A stretch of DNA of 64,000 bases from Lycium barbarum (Eukaryota > Streptophyta > Magnoliopsida > Solanales > Solanaceae). The notes under the pieces are model-generated. The model had not been told where the DNA came from. It did no database searches and saw only the letters and a program-made list of their open reading frames with translations. This document shows positions 49,401 to 61,018 of this stretch, one piece after another. Position numbers and translations under genes: made by a program. Position 1 is the stretch's first letter; every line of letters starts with the position of its first letter. The stretch lies in contig NC_083339.1 of NCBI RefSeq assembly GCF_019175385.1, positions 27,619,637 through 27,683,636 of the forward strand, given 5' to 3'.

Positions 49401-49560
49401 TTGTTGTACTTCTGCATTTATAGACTTTTGCATGATATTGAGACTGCTTGGTATTTTTATTTTCTTCCGCAAGTTAATTTTAAATGTTGATTAAGGGAAG
49501 GGTTCGCCCAGCAAGAGGGTTGTGTGGGTGTCCGCTCGACCCACGAGTTGGGTCATGAAA
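46500..49560 (+). repeat. 3' LTR of element VI
   Basis: 3061 bp starting TGTAACGACC and ending GGTCATGAAA, where relatives end GTCGTGACA; the terminal CA is mutated. It is homologous along its length to the solo LTR at 27676-30738, including the ATAGCAATATGGGTATCGTT block (28855 and 47707) and a GC-rich segment at 46990-47160. Confidence 0.88.
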
Positions 49561-50337
49561 AAGAACATGCTCCTGCTCAGAGTCCTACTGCGAGTATGAA
49601 TTGAGTTTTATGGTAGACCTAGTGGACAAGTTTCTGTAGTTCTTGCCATAATTATCAAGTCAGCTGAACTCAATCCCTACGAGGTAAGGCCCATTATAAG
49701 TTAGGGTTTGAGTTGATGCAAACCTAGTGCTATATATATATATATATCGAAGTCCTAACATGAAGAAGTTTACGCACTCACAAAGAGAGAAAATTTGAAT
49801 ATTGAGCAAACCCTGTCAATGCATTAACTGAGAGAATTCTGATTATTGCGACCGAATAAAAAAGGAAGATTGAAGAACCTGTTTAATGGAGTTTATGTTT
49901 TACTATTCTTGAGTCTAGATTAGTGTATTAGGATTGTTTATCGAGTTTTACCTTTATCAGCTTTCATAAAGGCAATATTCATAGGGATAAAACATTAGTC
50001 AAATTCAACTTCAAGTTGGGATAACTTGAAGTGGGCTGATTAGTCAAGGGAGATTAGTGAGATAGGAATTTAGTTCCTAGGTTACAGAGTTTGCAACTTG
50101 AATTTGCACTGGCTCACAGTTGTAGTGGAGTTTTAGGAAATATTCAACAGAGGTGTATGTCATGGTTTTCCACCCTTTGTGAGCCAGGTGGTTTCCACTT
50201 AAAAATCACTGTGTCTTTACTTTTCTGTTCTTTATTATTCCACAACGCTAGCTTGGAACAGGTAAAGTAACGTGGTATATCCTTAGGTAAAAAATCTGGT
50301 ATAAAGTAAGATAGACAACTTGTAGTGTAGGATATCA
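49561..50337 (+). repeat. 5' LTR of copia element V
   Basis: It ends GATATCA directly before the PBS. A TA-dinucleotide TATA region at 49733-49747 would be the core promoter. The left boundary is approximate: no clean TG start or TSD could be fixed, and the LTR may be truncated. Confidence 0.6.
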
Positions 50338-50338
50338 A

Positions 50339-50351
50339 TTGGTATAAGAGC
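50339..50351 (+). promoter_or_regulatory. PBS of copia element V
   Basis: TTGGTATAAGAGC, matching the initiator Met-tRNA complement with one mismatch, 1 bp after the LTR. Confidence 0.8.
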
Positions 50352-50390
50352 GAGGTTCTCTTTAAAAGGCTAACACCTTAAGAGAAGATC

Positions 50391-52265
50391 ATGATGAATT
50401 TTATGCCACCAATTGGACACGGCCAAGGTCAATCAACTCACGGACCACCAATGTTTAATGGGAAGTACTATCCGTGGTGGAAAGATCGCATGGAGCTATA
50501 GAGGATTACATATAAGAAGAAGACTGTGAGCTATGAGATAGGATTATAGATTGTCCCAAGTATCCCACAAAAAGGGGTCCCGATGGTAGAGAGGTTAAGA
50601 AGGAGAAAAGTGAATATGAAGAAAGTGATTACAAGATCCTTGAGAAGAATGATAAGGCTAAAAATGCCTTAATATGTGGACTTGAACCAGATGAGTATAA
50701 CTGAATTTTTAGGTGTACAACTGCCAAACAAATCTTGGAAGCTATGTAAATGCTCATGAAGGAACTAGTCAAGGCAGGAAGTTCAGAAAAGCTATGCTTG
50801 CCACCAACTATGAGAACTTCAGAATGAAGTCGGGAGAGACAATCTCTGAGATATTCACTAGATGCACATCCCTAGTAAATGAATTAACTATTCTCGGTAA
50901 GATCATTACCACTGAAGATTCGGTTGACAAAATTTTTAGAACTTTTCCAAAGTCATTCGAAATGGAAGTCACTGCAATAAGGGAAGCAAAATACATAGGA
51001 GTCATATGTTTAGATGAGCTGGAAAGAAATCTGAAGACCTATGAAGTGGACATGGAAAACTCCAAGGATGAGAAAAAAATTCTTGAAAGTTCGATGGCTC
51101 TAAAAGCTACTAAAATATGGTTCTAAAGTAGATGAGAAAACATGGCTTTGATCAGAAGGAATTTTAAAAAGTTCCTCAAAAGGAAAGGATGACTAGCAAA
51201 GGAAACATTTACGGAAAGGGAAAAAGTGACAAATTTCAGAATGGTGGGTGTTTCAAAGGTGGAAAGACTGATCACCTGACCAAAGATTTCCCTCTATAGG
51301 AGATTGAGTGCAAAGGGGAAAGAGATGATAAACAGAAGCAGATGGAGCAGACTCATGAAAGGAGGAAAGAAAAAATAAAGGAACCTCAAAGGCTATGAAA
51401 TCTATTTGGGGATCCAGTGACGATTCTGAGGATGAAAGTGATCACTCTGCTTTCATGATAGTCGGAGACGCGGATTCAGACATTGAGGAAGACCCCAATG
51501 TAAATATTCTAAACTTGAAATGTTTTCTAAGAAGAAACTAACCGCTCTAATGAGCACCCTTATTGATGAATATCATGACACGAGTTCAAAAAAGGATCAG
51601 TTGTTCGGTGTAATTTCTAGTCTTAAGTATGAGTTAATTCACATAGAAGCTAGTAAAGACAAAATTGAAAAGGAAAACTGCTTTCTAAAGAAACAAGTCA
51701 AACAACTTGATTAATCCAATTTGGGACTGAATCGCAAGTCTTGAAATTAGCTGCTACTGGGAAGGGAAAAGATCTTAGTAATACTCAACATCTCAAGGCT
51801 GATAATGAATTGAAATGGATTAGAACTGAGTCGCACCTTGAAAAGGAAAGATCTAGAAAAGTGAGCATAAAACTAGCCAAAACTAAAAATGATCTTTAAA
51901 AGGATAGTTGCAGGACAAAATCTTCTTATTTTCGCAACAATATCACTAGTAGAGCCCACAGTCCAACCACAGAGATAGGTGTTAAAAGGGAACTGCTAAA
52001 AATGAATTTATAGAAGAAACATTGTGTACTCTATGTATGTGGTAAAACTGGTCACTACCTAAAAAATTGTCCAGTAAACAAGAAACATCAAGAAAGGAAC
52101 ATGAAAGTGGCTAACAAAAATGGCAAACCTGCCAAAATAAATAGAATAGGTAAATGGAACAGGTTTCCTGGTGCTTTGTCAAAATGGACAAAGAAAGACT
52201 TGATTCATCCCTTTGTTCAAGGAACAAGACCCAAGCTAGTTTGGGTTCTTAAAACTAATGCTTGA
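50391..52265 (+). pseudogene. gag: Gag of copia element V
   Basis: Starts at the ATG at 50391 (MMNFMPPIGHGQ), with the FNGKYYPWWKDRM motif typical of copia gag. After frame breaks, 50713-51126 carries the UBN2-like core (FRKAMLATNYENFRMKSGET to LDELERNLKTYEV). 51520-51714 is Lys/Glu-rich and coiled-coil-like. A degenerate zinc knuckle (VCGKTGHYLKNC) lies at about 52035-52070, followed by KLVWVLKTNA at the end. Multiple stops and at least two frameshifts were seen. Confidence 0.85.
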
Positions 52266-52299
52266 TCATTTTCTTGCAGGTGAGGATCAAAGGAAGCAA

Positions 52300-52703
52300 G
52301 AAAAACGTACATTGATAGTGCTTGCCCAAGACACATGGCTTGAGACGAAGAAGGAGGAAATGTGGCCTTTGGAGGATGCAAGAAAGGGAAAGTCAAAGGA
52401 ATACGGAAGATAGAGAGATTAGAAGAACATGCATTTGACAATGTATATCATGTGGATAGATTGCAACATAATCTGCTGAGCAACTCACAGTTATGTGACA
52501 AAGAGAATATCGTACCCTTCACTTCATTAGGGTGCAATGTTACTGATCCTAAAACAGGCAACAAAGTTCTAACAGCCATGAGTTACAAAAATGTATACAA
52601 GGCTAATATCATGGGGATACCAAGCAATGATCTCACCTGCTTAAGTGTCATTGATTGTGACCCCCTTTGCTTTTGCACGAAAGGCTGGGACATGTTAGCC
52701 TAG
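52300..52703 (+). pseudogene. pol: Protease region of copia element V
   Basis: The active site at about 52311-52330 reads IDSACPRHM where copia proteases have DSGCSRHM; the Gly of the Asp-Ser-Gly triad has become Ala. A stop follows shortly (TGA in CATGGCTTGA). The downstream part (FGGCKKGKVKGI, then NLLSNSQLCDKENI, then VTDPKTGNKVL) matches the protease-integrase linker. Confidence 0.85.
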
Positions 52704-53880
52704 GTCAATTAAGCAAATTAGTCTCCAAGAACTTAGTGATTGGTTTGCCTAAGATTAAGTTCAAGGATGATAAAGTGTACAGTGCTCGTGCAAGGAGGAA
52801 ACAGGTTACAACATCCTTCAAAACAAAGAAGGTAGTCAGCACCACATGGTATCTAGAACTGGTCCATATTGATCTATGCAGTCTAATGAGAGTAATGAGC
52901 CGCGAAGGTAAGAGTAACATATTTGTTATTGTTGATGATTTCACCGGCTTTACCTGGACACTATTTCTTGCATCAAGAGATGAGGCATGTGACACCTTCA
53001 TAATTCTAGGGAGAAGATTGGAAAGAAAATTAGGAAATAAACTACCGCCCATTAGGTTTGATCATGGTACTGAATTAAGAAATGTAAAATTTGAAGAATA
53101 CTGTTCAACAAATGGTATTGATCTAAGTAAAATTTGAAGAACACTAAAAACTTTTTTGCCCCTAGAAATCCACAGCAAAATGGGGTGGTAGAAAGAAAGA
53201 ATAGGACCCTAGAAGAAATGGCTAAAACTATGATGCTTGCTAGTGATATTGCTAGAAATTTCTAGGTTGAAGCCATCAATACTATTGGGTACATACTCAA
53301 TAGATGCATGACCGGGTCACTCTCAAAGAAGACTCCCTATGAACTACTTAAAGGAAGAATGCCAAACATTTCCCACTTAAGAGCCTTCGGATGTAGGTGC
53401 TTCATTCATAATAATGGAAAAGATTCATTAGGAAAGTTTGATGCTAAAAGGGTTGAGAGAATTTTTGTGGGCTACACTGACAACAATAAAACCTATAGGG
53501 TGTTTAACAAAATAACAATGTGTATATAGGGAAGCGTGCATACGGTTTTTAATGAATCTAGTGTCTTATTCGAGAAACAGATACATGATGATTATGAGGA
53601 ACCCATATTTGACCATACTACTAAATCAGACAGGAATTCAAGAAGTGGTAATGAAACAAGGAACTCATATGATGAACCAGGTTCATCAACCAGTGAAGAG
53701 CTGGTCACACAGATAGGGAGAACAACTGATCAGACTCTGGTTGATCCAAGTCCATCCAATGATCCAAAAACTGAAAATGCTAGAAATACTCAATGGATAG
53801 TCCTAACAGGATACAAATATCAGGGATCACATCCTCTTGAAAATGTCCTGACCGATCTAAACTCTAGAATAACAACCTGA
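52667..53880 (+). pseudogene. pol: Integrase of copia element V
   Basis: 52667-53137 begins with the HERLGHVSLGQLSKL part of the zinc domain, whose Cys pair is lost (YSARARRKQ). The catalytic core follows: Asp in VHIDLCSLMRV and Asp in IRFDHGTELRN. The Glu is in PQQNGVVERKNRTLEEMA, just after a frame break at about 53137-53170. The C-terminal part (TPYELLKGRMPN to GYTDNNKTYRVFN) lies at 53308-53529, and 53536-53880 is the variable linker to RT. Confidence 0.88.
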
Positions 53881-53918
53881 CCTGGCTTGAAAAATCTATG
53901 TGTTTTTAATTATTTTTT

Positions 53919-54304
53919 CTATCTGTTATTGAGCCAAACAAAGTTAATGAAGCTTTGTAGGATGCAAATTGGATTGTGGCCATGTAAGAGGAACTTAACC
54001 AGTTTGAAAGAAATAAGGTCTGGCACCTTGAACCAAGACCAAAGAATAGAACAATAGTTGGAACCAAATGAGTGTTCAGGAACAAGATGGATGAGCATGA
54101 AACAGTCACACGGAACAAACAACGATTGGTGGTTCAAGGGTACAACATGGAAGAAGGCGTAGACTATAATGAAACTTTTACTCCAATGGCAAGACTAGAA
54201 GCAATCAGACTCCTCGTAACCTTTGAAGCTCACATGGAGTTTATACTCTATCAAATGGACATGAAAAGTACTTTTGAAAGTGGGTTCTTAAAAGAGGAAG
54301 TGTA
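53919..54304 (+). pseudogene. pol: Reverse transcriptase of element V, part before the insertion
   Basis: Reads the start of copia RT (ANWIVAM, EELNQFERNKVWHL, then RLVVQGYNMEEGVDYNETF and QMDMKSTFESGFLKEEVYV with the first catalytic Asp). Two stops lie in the first 130 bp. The frame is cut by element IV immediately after EEVY. Confidence 0.9.
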
Positions 54305-55888
54305 TGTCACGACCAAAAATTGCAAGTCATGATGAGATTTACACTATCCCACTAGGTAGGCGAACGACTCCCGAAATAGCAGTTCATTTATAAATTAAAG
54401 TAAGAATTGACTACATTTGCAATATTATCCAAAAGTCTCAACATAAATATATAAGTGTGGAATGTAACTTAGTCAAATACAGCCCAAAACTTGGTCTATC
54501 TTATACAAGCTCTTGTAATAGAATTGCAAGTCTTAGAAGATACTAAAAAAGAAAGTTGTCGCGAAATAACAAGGGACAGAATAACATAAATAGAGGAATC
54601 CAAGGCTGCGGGTCCAATTGTAGAATCTGGAATATGATAGCCTCGAGATCAGCCACGAGGTACATAACTGGAGCACGGGTCTGTATCGACACCAGAAATA
54701 GTGCAGCAAGTGTAGGTGAGTATTACCACTAGTACTCGGTAGGTATCATAGGCCGACAACGAAGAAATGACGCCTAAAGCATATAAAGATTGAACAGAAA
54801 CACACCAAAAGGATCCACACAACCAACAGTTATATATTCAACTCTTAACCCTGAGTCACGCTTCACCTAATACGATGTTAATCAAATATTCAAGTGATAA
54901 TGCAATGGATCAAATAAGTGAATGTATGAATACAATGCACTGGCCAAATCTTATACCTGGTACACATATGCTATAGGCCATGCCTTATAGTCATGACATA
55001 TGGGGGACTCACGAGGTCCATATACCTCTTAACGCCATCCTGTATGTACTCTCACACTGGGTGAGAACCATATCAATCATATCATATGAAATCACATCCG
55101 CGCAACTCATGTTATCATACTCAGAACTATTTCCCTTCGGTCTTAAACACATCAATCTTACCTTTATCCCGGTCTTGACGGACCATCTCATAGCTCATTA
55201 AAGTGCCTCATCACAATGAATACATATCTATGTATGCATGCATGGATAAGTACAAATTGCATAGTAACAAGTATCAACAAAGTCATGAAGTAGGAAATGA
55301 ATATATATGCACCACGGATCACATAATGTCAACTCAAGGTCAAGATTAATGCCGCATTCATAATATAAACTAGATATGATATGATTAATGCAAATAAACC
55401 AATTCGTACACATAATAGTCAAACAAGGCCATCTTAGCCCAAATAAACAGCAACCATACCAACCTAAGTGGATTAATCACCACGAACTCAAAATTTTGGA
55501 AAGAGATCGTCTTGACCCGGGCGATACCCAAGGTCAACTCTAAAACCATGAATCCTGAAAATCCCAACTAATGACTCAAAACACACCCGAACGTCTCAGG
55601 ACCCGAGACAACTATCCTACCAAGTCAAAATTCATGCTTCGAACCTAACGAAACTATCAGAATTCAATTCTGGACAAGTTTACCCAAAAGTCAACTATTG
55701 GTCAAAGCCTTTCCCAAAACCAAACTTGAGAACTTGAATCTAGGGTTTTCCTTTTCGATACTAATCTGATTGCCTCGATAACCATGTCACCCATCCCCCC
55801 AAGTCCAAAACGCCAAACTAAAGCTAAGGGAAGGATTGTTTAAGGTAAAATAGGTAAAATTATAAAAATGATCTAACGAGTTGTTACT
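54305..55888 (-). repeat. 3' LTR of element IV (internally deleted)
   Basis: About 1.58 kb. It follows the partner LTR from both ends but lacks the segment equivalent to about 62060-63215. The join is near 55485-55520, between CCACGAACTC and CTTGACCCGGG-like flanks. It includes the presumed promoter region loss. Confidence 0.82.
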
Positions 55889-56480
55889 TCATCCACCACT
55901 TAAACACACGTTTGTCCTCAAACCTAAAGAGAAAGAAAGTACTTGGCTCGCTAAAAAAATGGGGTATCTAGTCCGCATTTCTAATTCAGTCTCCCACGTA
56001 GCCTCTTCAAACGATCGATACTTCCATCGAACCCTAAAATAAGCTATCTCTTTAGATCTTAACTTCCAAATTTGCTTGTCCAGAATAGCAACCGGTTCTT
56101 TCTCAAAAGTTAAATTCTGATCAAGCAACAACGAGTCCCACTGAATCACATGAGAACCATCCAAATGGTACTTCTTACGCATCAAAAAATGGAATACGGG
56201 ATGAACCCTGATAGGCCCGGTGGCAAAGCCAACTCATACGCTACCTTGCTAAAACGCTAAACAATCTGAAATGGGCCAATGTAACTCGGACTCAACTTTT
56301 CCTTCTTCCCAAACCTTATCACTCCCTTCATGGGTGAAACCTTCAACAGAACCCTCTTACCAACCATGAACTCCAAATCACGAACCTTTTGATTCGCATA
56401 ACTTTTATGCCTACTCTGAGTTGTAAGAAGCCTCTCCTAAATCAATATGATCTTGTCCAAGGAATCTCGTAGAAAATCTG
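55889..56480 (-). pseudogene. pol: Integrase C-terminus and chromodomain of element IV
   Basis: The 98-residue stretch 55889-56185 includes the chromodomain VAILDKQIWKLRSKEI, then RWKYRSFEEATWETELEMR, in full and without stops. The chromodomain is therefore better preserved here than in elements II and III. It ends at the LTR edge. The upstream linker and integrase C-terminal segment (56200-56480) are in broken frames. The equivalent of the pre-PPT motif is at 55909-55922. Confidence 0.87.
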
Positions 56481-56519
56481 CACTCCAAGGCCTAACCTTA
56501 AAAGTATCAAACAAACAAA

Positions 56520-57364
56520 CAGGCGAACGACACCTCCTACCATACAATGCCTCAAACGGTGCTATCTCAATGCTCGAAGGGTAACTGTTGTTATAAGAAA
56601 ACTTCACCAAGGGTAGAAACAGATCCTAAAGACCACTAAAGTCAATCACAGTGGGCCGTAACATAACCTAAAGGACCTGAATAGTCCATTCAGACTGACC
56701 ATCGGTCTAAGAATGAAATAATGTACTGTGCTCAACCCTAGCACCCAACTCCTTCTGCATAGACCGCTAAAAATGAGATGTAAACTGAGTCCCTCAATCG
56801 AAAATGATAGAAATGGGCACCCCATGCAAATGACTATCTCCCTGATGGGGATTTTAGCCGACTTCTCTAAATTGTAAGTAGTATGAAGTGGGCAGACTTG
56901 GTCAAACGGTCCACAATGACCCAAATGGCATCAAAATTCCCCAAAGTATGTGGTAATCCTATGACAAAATCCATGGAAATCCATTCCCACTTCTCGCAAA
57001 TAGACATCCTCTAAGTAACCCCACCAGGCTTCTGGTGCTCGTATTCCACTTGTTGACACTTCAAACACCAAGACATAATCCCTGCTATGCCCCACTTCAT
57101 ACTGCACCACCAGTAATGTTGTTTCGAATCCCGATACATCTGTGTGGATCTCGGATGAATAGAGTACCTCGAAGTATGAGCCTCATCCATAATCAATCTA
57201 CTCAAATCTCTCACTTGGTGAAAACATATATGACCCTTGATCCTCAAAACATCCTCATCATCTAGAATTGCCTTGTTGGTCTTTCCTTGTAATACTTTGT
57301 TCCAAATCTTACACAATAAAGAGGACCGTGCCTCCATACAAACTAGTACCTTGCCTAGTTCCAA
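56520..57364 (-). pseudogene. pol: Integrase of element IV
   Basis: 57011-57364 holds the zinc-binding domain with both His (EAHTSRYSIHP) and both Cys (CLKCQQVEYEH), so the H2C2 set is intact. The core (56520-57000) is recognisable in three frames: IVICMGCPF stands where relatives have IVRLHGVP, and TVHYFILRPMVSLNG is a frame-shifted HSQTDGQSE region. The DDE triad cannot be read in one frame. Confidence 0.83.
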
Positions 57365-57435
57365 ATATCAAGTCTTAACTGGCTATTTGCTAAAGACTAA
57401 ACATCCATATCCAAATGATGCTCTCCAATCTATAA

Positions 57436-57937
57436 CTAAGCTAGACTACCCATACTCAGTGACTTCCTACTCAAGGCATCGACCACTATATTGGCCTTGC
57501 CCCGATGATAAAGCATAGTCATATCATAGTCCTTGAGCATCTCCAACCTTCTTCGTTGCCTCAAATTGAGATCCTTCTGATTGAATATGTGTTGAAGACT
57601 TCGGCGATCGATAAACACCTCACAATGCATACCATAGAGATAGTGCCTCTAGATCTTCAAAGCAAATACCACTGCCACCAATTCTAAATCATGAATGGGA
57701 TCATTCTTTTCATGTAACTTCAACTACCTCTGAAACATAGGCTATGACCTTTTCTTTCGGCATTAAAACACACCCAAGTTCGATCCGTGAAGCATCACAA
57801 TATATGGTAAATCCCTCTCCCTCCACAGGTAAAGTCAAAATTGAGGTTGAAGTCAACAAAGTCTTGATCTTTTGAAAGCTCGCCTCACACTCATCCGACC
57901 ATTGGAAAGCCACATTCTTCTGAGTCAACCTAGTCAA
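57436..57937 (-). pseudogene. pol: RNase H of element IV
   Basis: 57710-57937 carries the tether and catalytic start (TIYCDASRIELGCVL). 57436-57630 carries DRRSLQHIFNQKDLNLRQRR and HRGKANIVVDALSRKSLS. The middle is in another frame. Confidence 0.85.
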
Positions 57938-57939
57938 AG

Positions 57940-58850
57940 GAGATACAATAGATAAGAAGCCCTAAACAAAAAGGAGATAATAGTTGGTGAGGCCAATGAA
58001 ACTCCATATCTCAGTAACTGAAGTAGGCCTAACCCAATTGCGAAGAGCCTCGATCTTCTTAATATCCACCATGATACCATCCTTGGACACTGTATGTCCC
58101 AAAAACGCTGTTGAACTAAGCCAGAACTCACACTTCGAAAACTTAGCGTAGAGTTGCTTCTACTTTAAGTACAATCCTCAAATGTGGTCGTGTTCCTCTC
58201 TATTCAAAGAGTATATCAGAATATCGTCAATGAAGATAATCAAAAAATTATCCAAGTACGGTTTGAAAACACCATTCATCAAATCCATAAAGGTTGTTGG
58301 GGGAATTGGTCATCCCAAAAGACATAACCAAGAACTCATAATGACTGTCACGGGTCCTAAAAGTTGTCTTCCTCTGCCTTAATCTTCAGTTGGTGATAAC
58401 CGGATCTCAAATCGATCTTAGAAAAGACTGAATCACCTTGAAGCTGATAAAATAATTCATCAATAGAAGTAATGGGATACTTGTTCTTGATCGTAACCTT
58501 GTTCAATTATCGATAGTCAATACACTCACCCTTCTTCTTCACAGATAGTACCGAAGCACCCCAAGGTGAAACACTAGGTTTAATAAATCCTTTAGTTAAC
58601 ATATATTCCTTCAACTCCGCTAGCGTCATCTGGTATGGCAGAATAGAAATGGGCTTGTTGCCCAGCTCTAAATCAATGCAGAAATTAATATCTCGATCCA
58701 GTGGAACACCCAGTAAGTCTATCAGAAAGACATCAGGAAACTCCCTCACTACTGGCACTGACTCAAGTGGAGGAGTGTCTGAACTAGTATCCTGAACATA
58801 AGATAAGTAAGAGAATATCCCTTCTCAACCATCCACCGGGCTCTAAGGTA
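57940..58850 (-). pseudogene. pol: Reverse transcriptase of element IV
   Basis: 58507-58758 reads the RT start (VREFPDVFLIDLLGVPLDRD, with the SPWGASVLSVKKKG region). The active site FIDDILIYS is at about 58207-58245 with both Asp present. The rest is spread over changing frames down to 57940. A short deletion seems to remove KDGSMRM before CIDYR. Confidence 0.85.
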
Positions 58851-59038
58851 GGATATAACCCTCTTCGGCAGATGGCTAATAGCTCCCTTCCATTGTAACC
58901 TAGGAACTCCTGGTATAGCTAACGTAATGATCTTGGCATGGCAGCCTAAGATAACGTGATAAGAAGCAACAAATCAATGCCTAAAATAATGTCGAAATTT
59001 ACCATGTCAAGAATCTTCAAATCCGCCCAAGTGTCATA

Positions 59039-59329
59039 TCACATCAAAGTAACAACACAGGATCTATATACCCGATCCACCACTGTGGAGTCCCCAACAA
59101 GAGTAGAAAAAGTAATAGAAAAATCAAGCGACTTACACAACAAATCAAGACCCGCGAAAAAATAAGTAGACACATAGGAGTAGGTAAAGCCTGGGTCAAA
59201 CAAGGTCACAGCTGATCGATGAGAGACTGAAATAGTACTTGTAATAACAGCATAAGAAGCCTCTGCCTCTGTTCTACTAGGGAAAGCATAATAACTACCT
59301 CGTCCCGCTCGGACTGTGTACCTCTGCAA
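59039..59329 (-). pseudogene. pol: Protease of element IV
   Basis: A 96-residue open stretch. LFDPGFTYSYVS is the active-site segment (DPGST in relatives, with Ser changed to Phe and the catalytic Asp kept), followed by VGDSTVVDRVYRSCVVTLM. The C-terminal ILGMDWL-like part continues in another frame below 59039. Confidence 0.87.
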
Positions 59330-59379
59330 CCACTACGACCTGACTAAACTCCACCCATAGCTGACAAAGATATGGCCCT

Positions 59380-60821
59380 ACCAGACTGATGACCACCTTA
59401 GATAGGCTGCGAACCCTCTATACTCGAATATCCACCCCTTCTAGTTGATTGTGCTGGTGGTCTGGGTGCTGCACCCGAGAGCCTTGCTGGGATACATTTT
59501 GTCAAAGCCTAGACACTATCTCACGAAGTACCCTAGGTTTCCACACTTATAGAAAGTCCTGACCATTGTGGGCTGATGAACTGATACTGAAGATCCAGAA
59601 TATCCTACTCGGCCTGAGTGTTGGGAATAAGAACATCGAGATGTCTGCCCTGAACGATACTCACTGTACTCGAATGAACCACCTTTTCAAATCTGGAGTG
59701 TTGACTGAATTGGATGGTTGTTATGGTAATGATGACCTCTGCTATTGTGTCTCCTGCTCCTAGAAGAGGAACCACTTAAACCACTAATTCTGTGACTCCT
59801 CTTGTCGTCACCCCTATTATATGTCTGCCACCTCATTGACACGACCAACCTGGCGTGATCCACCACTGCTGAAAATGAAGCCCTAGAAGCTACCACATAC
59901 AATGTCGTCAATTGAAGCAGAAGGTCCAACCCCTTTACATATCGCATAACTCTCTCTGCCTTAGTGGGAATCAACAACACAGCATAACAGACCACAACAT
60001 AAAATCGAGAGTCATACTCTGGAACAGACCTTCTGTGTTCCAAGTCGGCTAACTCGTCCCTCTTCCTATCTCTCAAGCTATGGGGAACATACTTCTCCAG
60101 AAATACCTGATAGAATCGAGTCCAAGTCAAAGGAGGCGACCCAGCTAGTTGTTACTCCATGTAAGACCCCCATCACTGTTTGGCCTCCCCAATCAACTGA
60201 CAAGAAACATAGTCCTACACTATACCCAACTTGTGAAATTTCTCAGGACAAGTTATGATGAACTCATGTGCATCCTCCTCGGGAGTACCATAGAACCACA
60301 GAGGATTCATCATAGTGAACTAATCAAACAACTTATGCTCATCAGGGTCATAACTGGTCCGGCGACTATGCGAGAAGAAAAATCAGGTGCTGGGATCTCA
60401 TCAATGTGGGGAGTCACAGCGGCAAGTCGTGCCTCAGGAGTCTGAAACTGATCAAGTGTCTGAACCCCAACTCTTGTATGTGACCCATCTGGTGTAGCCT
60501 AGAATGCACCAGCCCGGGTCAAACCCTCAAGTAGGCTAAGAGTCTGCACCATAGCATCCTATAGTACTGGTGTAGCAATGCTCTCAGATGGTGCATGTAC
60601 TGGATCTGGCTCTTTCTCCATAACATGCTCATCCTCATGCTCAATCTTTGGCTTGGGAGACACTGATTTAGCACGAGTCTAACTCGCCACTGGTCGCTGC
60701 TGCTCCACAGGGTCTACCCTTATCATGACCTCTATGTACCCTAGCCCCTGACATGTGCCACAACTCTGGCAGCAGGTGTTGATGCCTCATCCCTAGCCAC
60801 ATCCGCGTATGTCCTCGCCAT
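59380..60821 (-). pseudogene. gag: Gag of element IV
   Basis: The start ATG is at 60821 (MARTYADVARDEASTP, the common chromovirus gag start), about 180 bp after the PBS. A stop follows within 30 codons. 59687-60130 is the gag core (FLEKYVPHSLRDRKRDELADL, then AERVMRYVKGL). The zinc knuckle near 59525-59560 is decayed: first Cys and the His read Tyr, and a stop precedes the last Cys. Confidence 0.87.
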
Positions 60822-61003
60822 CTGTAACAGAATAGAATCTGAAGTCAGATGTTAGTTTGAACAAGCCAGCACGAAAGGAATGAAAGAATAGAAGTTTCAT
60901 AAATGTCTCATAGCCTTTTAAGGATGGGTACAAATGTCTACGTACCAATCTTAAAGACTGTACTGGACATTTCTCTTATACTCATAAGACCGGTAAACCT
61001 AAA

Positions 61004-61016
61004 GCTCTGATACCAA
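61004..61016 (-). promoter_or_regulatory. PBS of element IV
   Basis: Minus strand TTGGTATCAGAGC, an exact initiator Met-tRNA complement, 2 bp inside the LTR that starts at 61019. Confidence 0.9.
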
Positions 61017-61018
61017 TT

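Larger units (their letters stand above)
35238..49560 (+). mobile_element. Element VI: non-coding gypsy derivative with a nested LINE
   Basis: Parts are a truncated 5' LTR (35238-35838), an exact PBS (35841-35854), an internal region of about 3.6 kb once the LINE is removed, and a complete 3' LTR (46500-49560). The leader after the PBS (35855-35990) is homologous to the leader of element IV read on the minus strand (61000-60880), showing common ancestry with coding chromoviruses. Beyond the leader I could not find gag, protease, RT or integrase in any plus-strand frame. That fits a large non-autonomous derivative or a very decayed copy. Confidence 0.75.
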
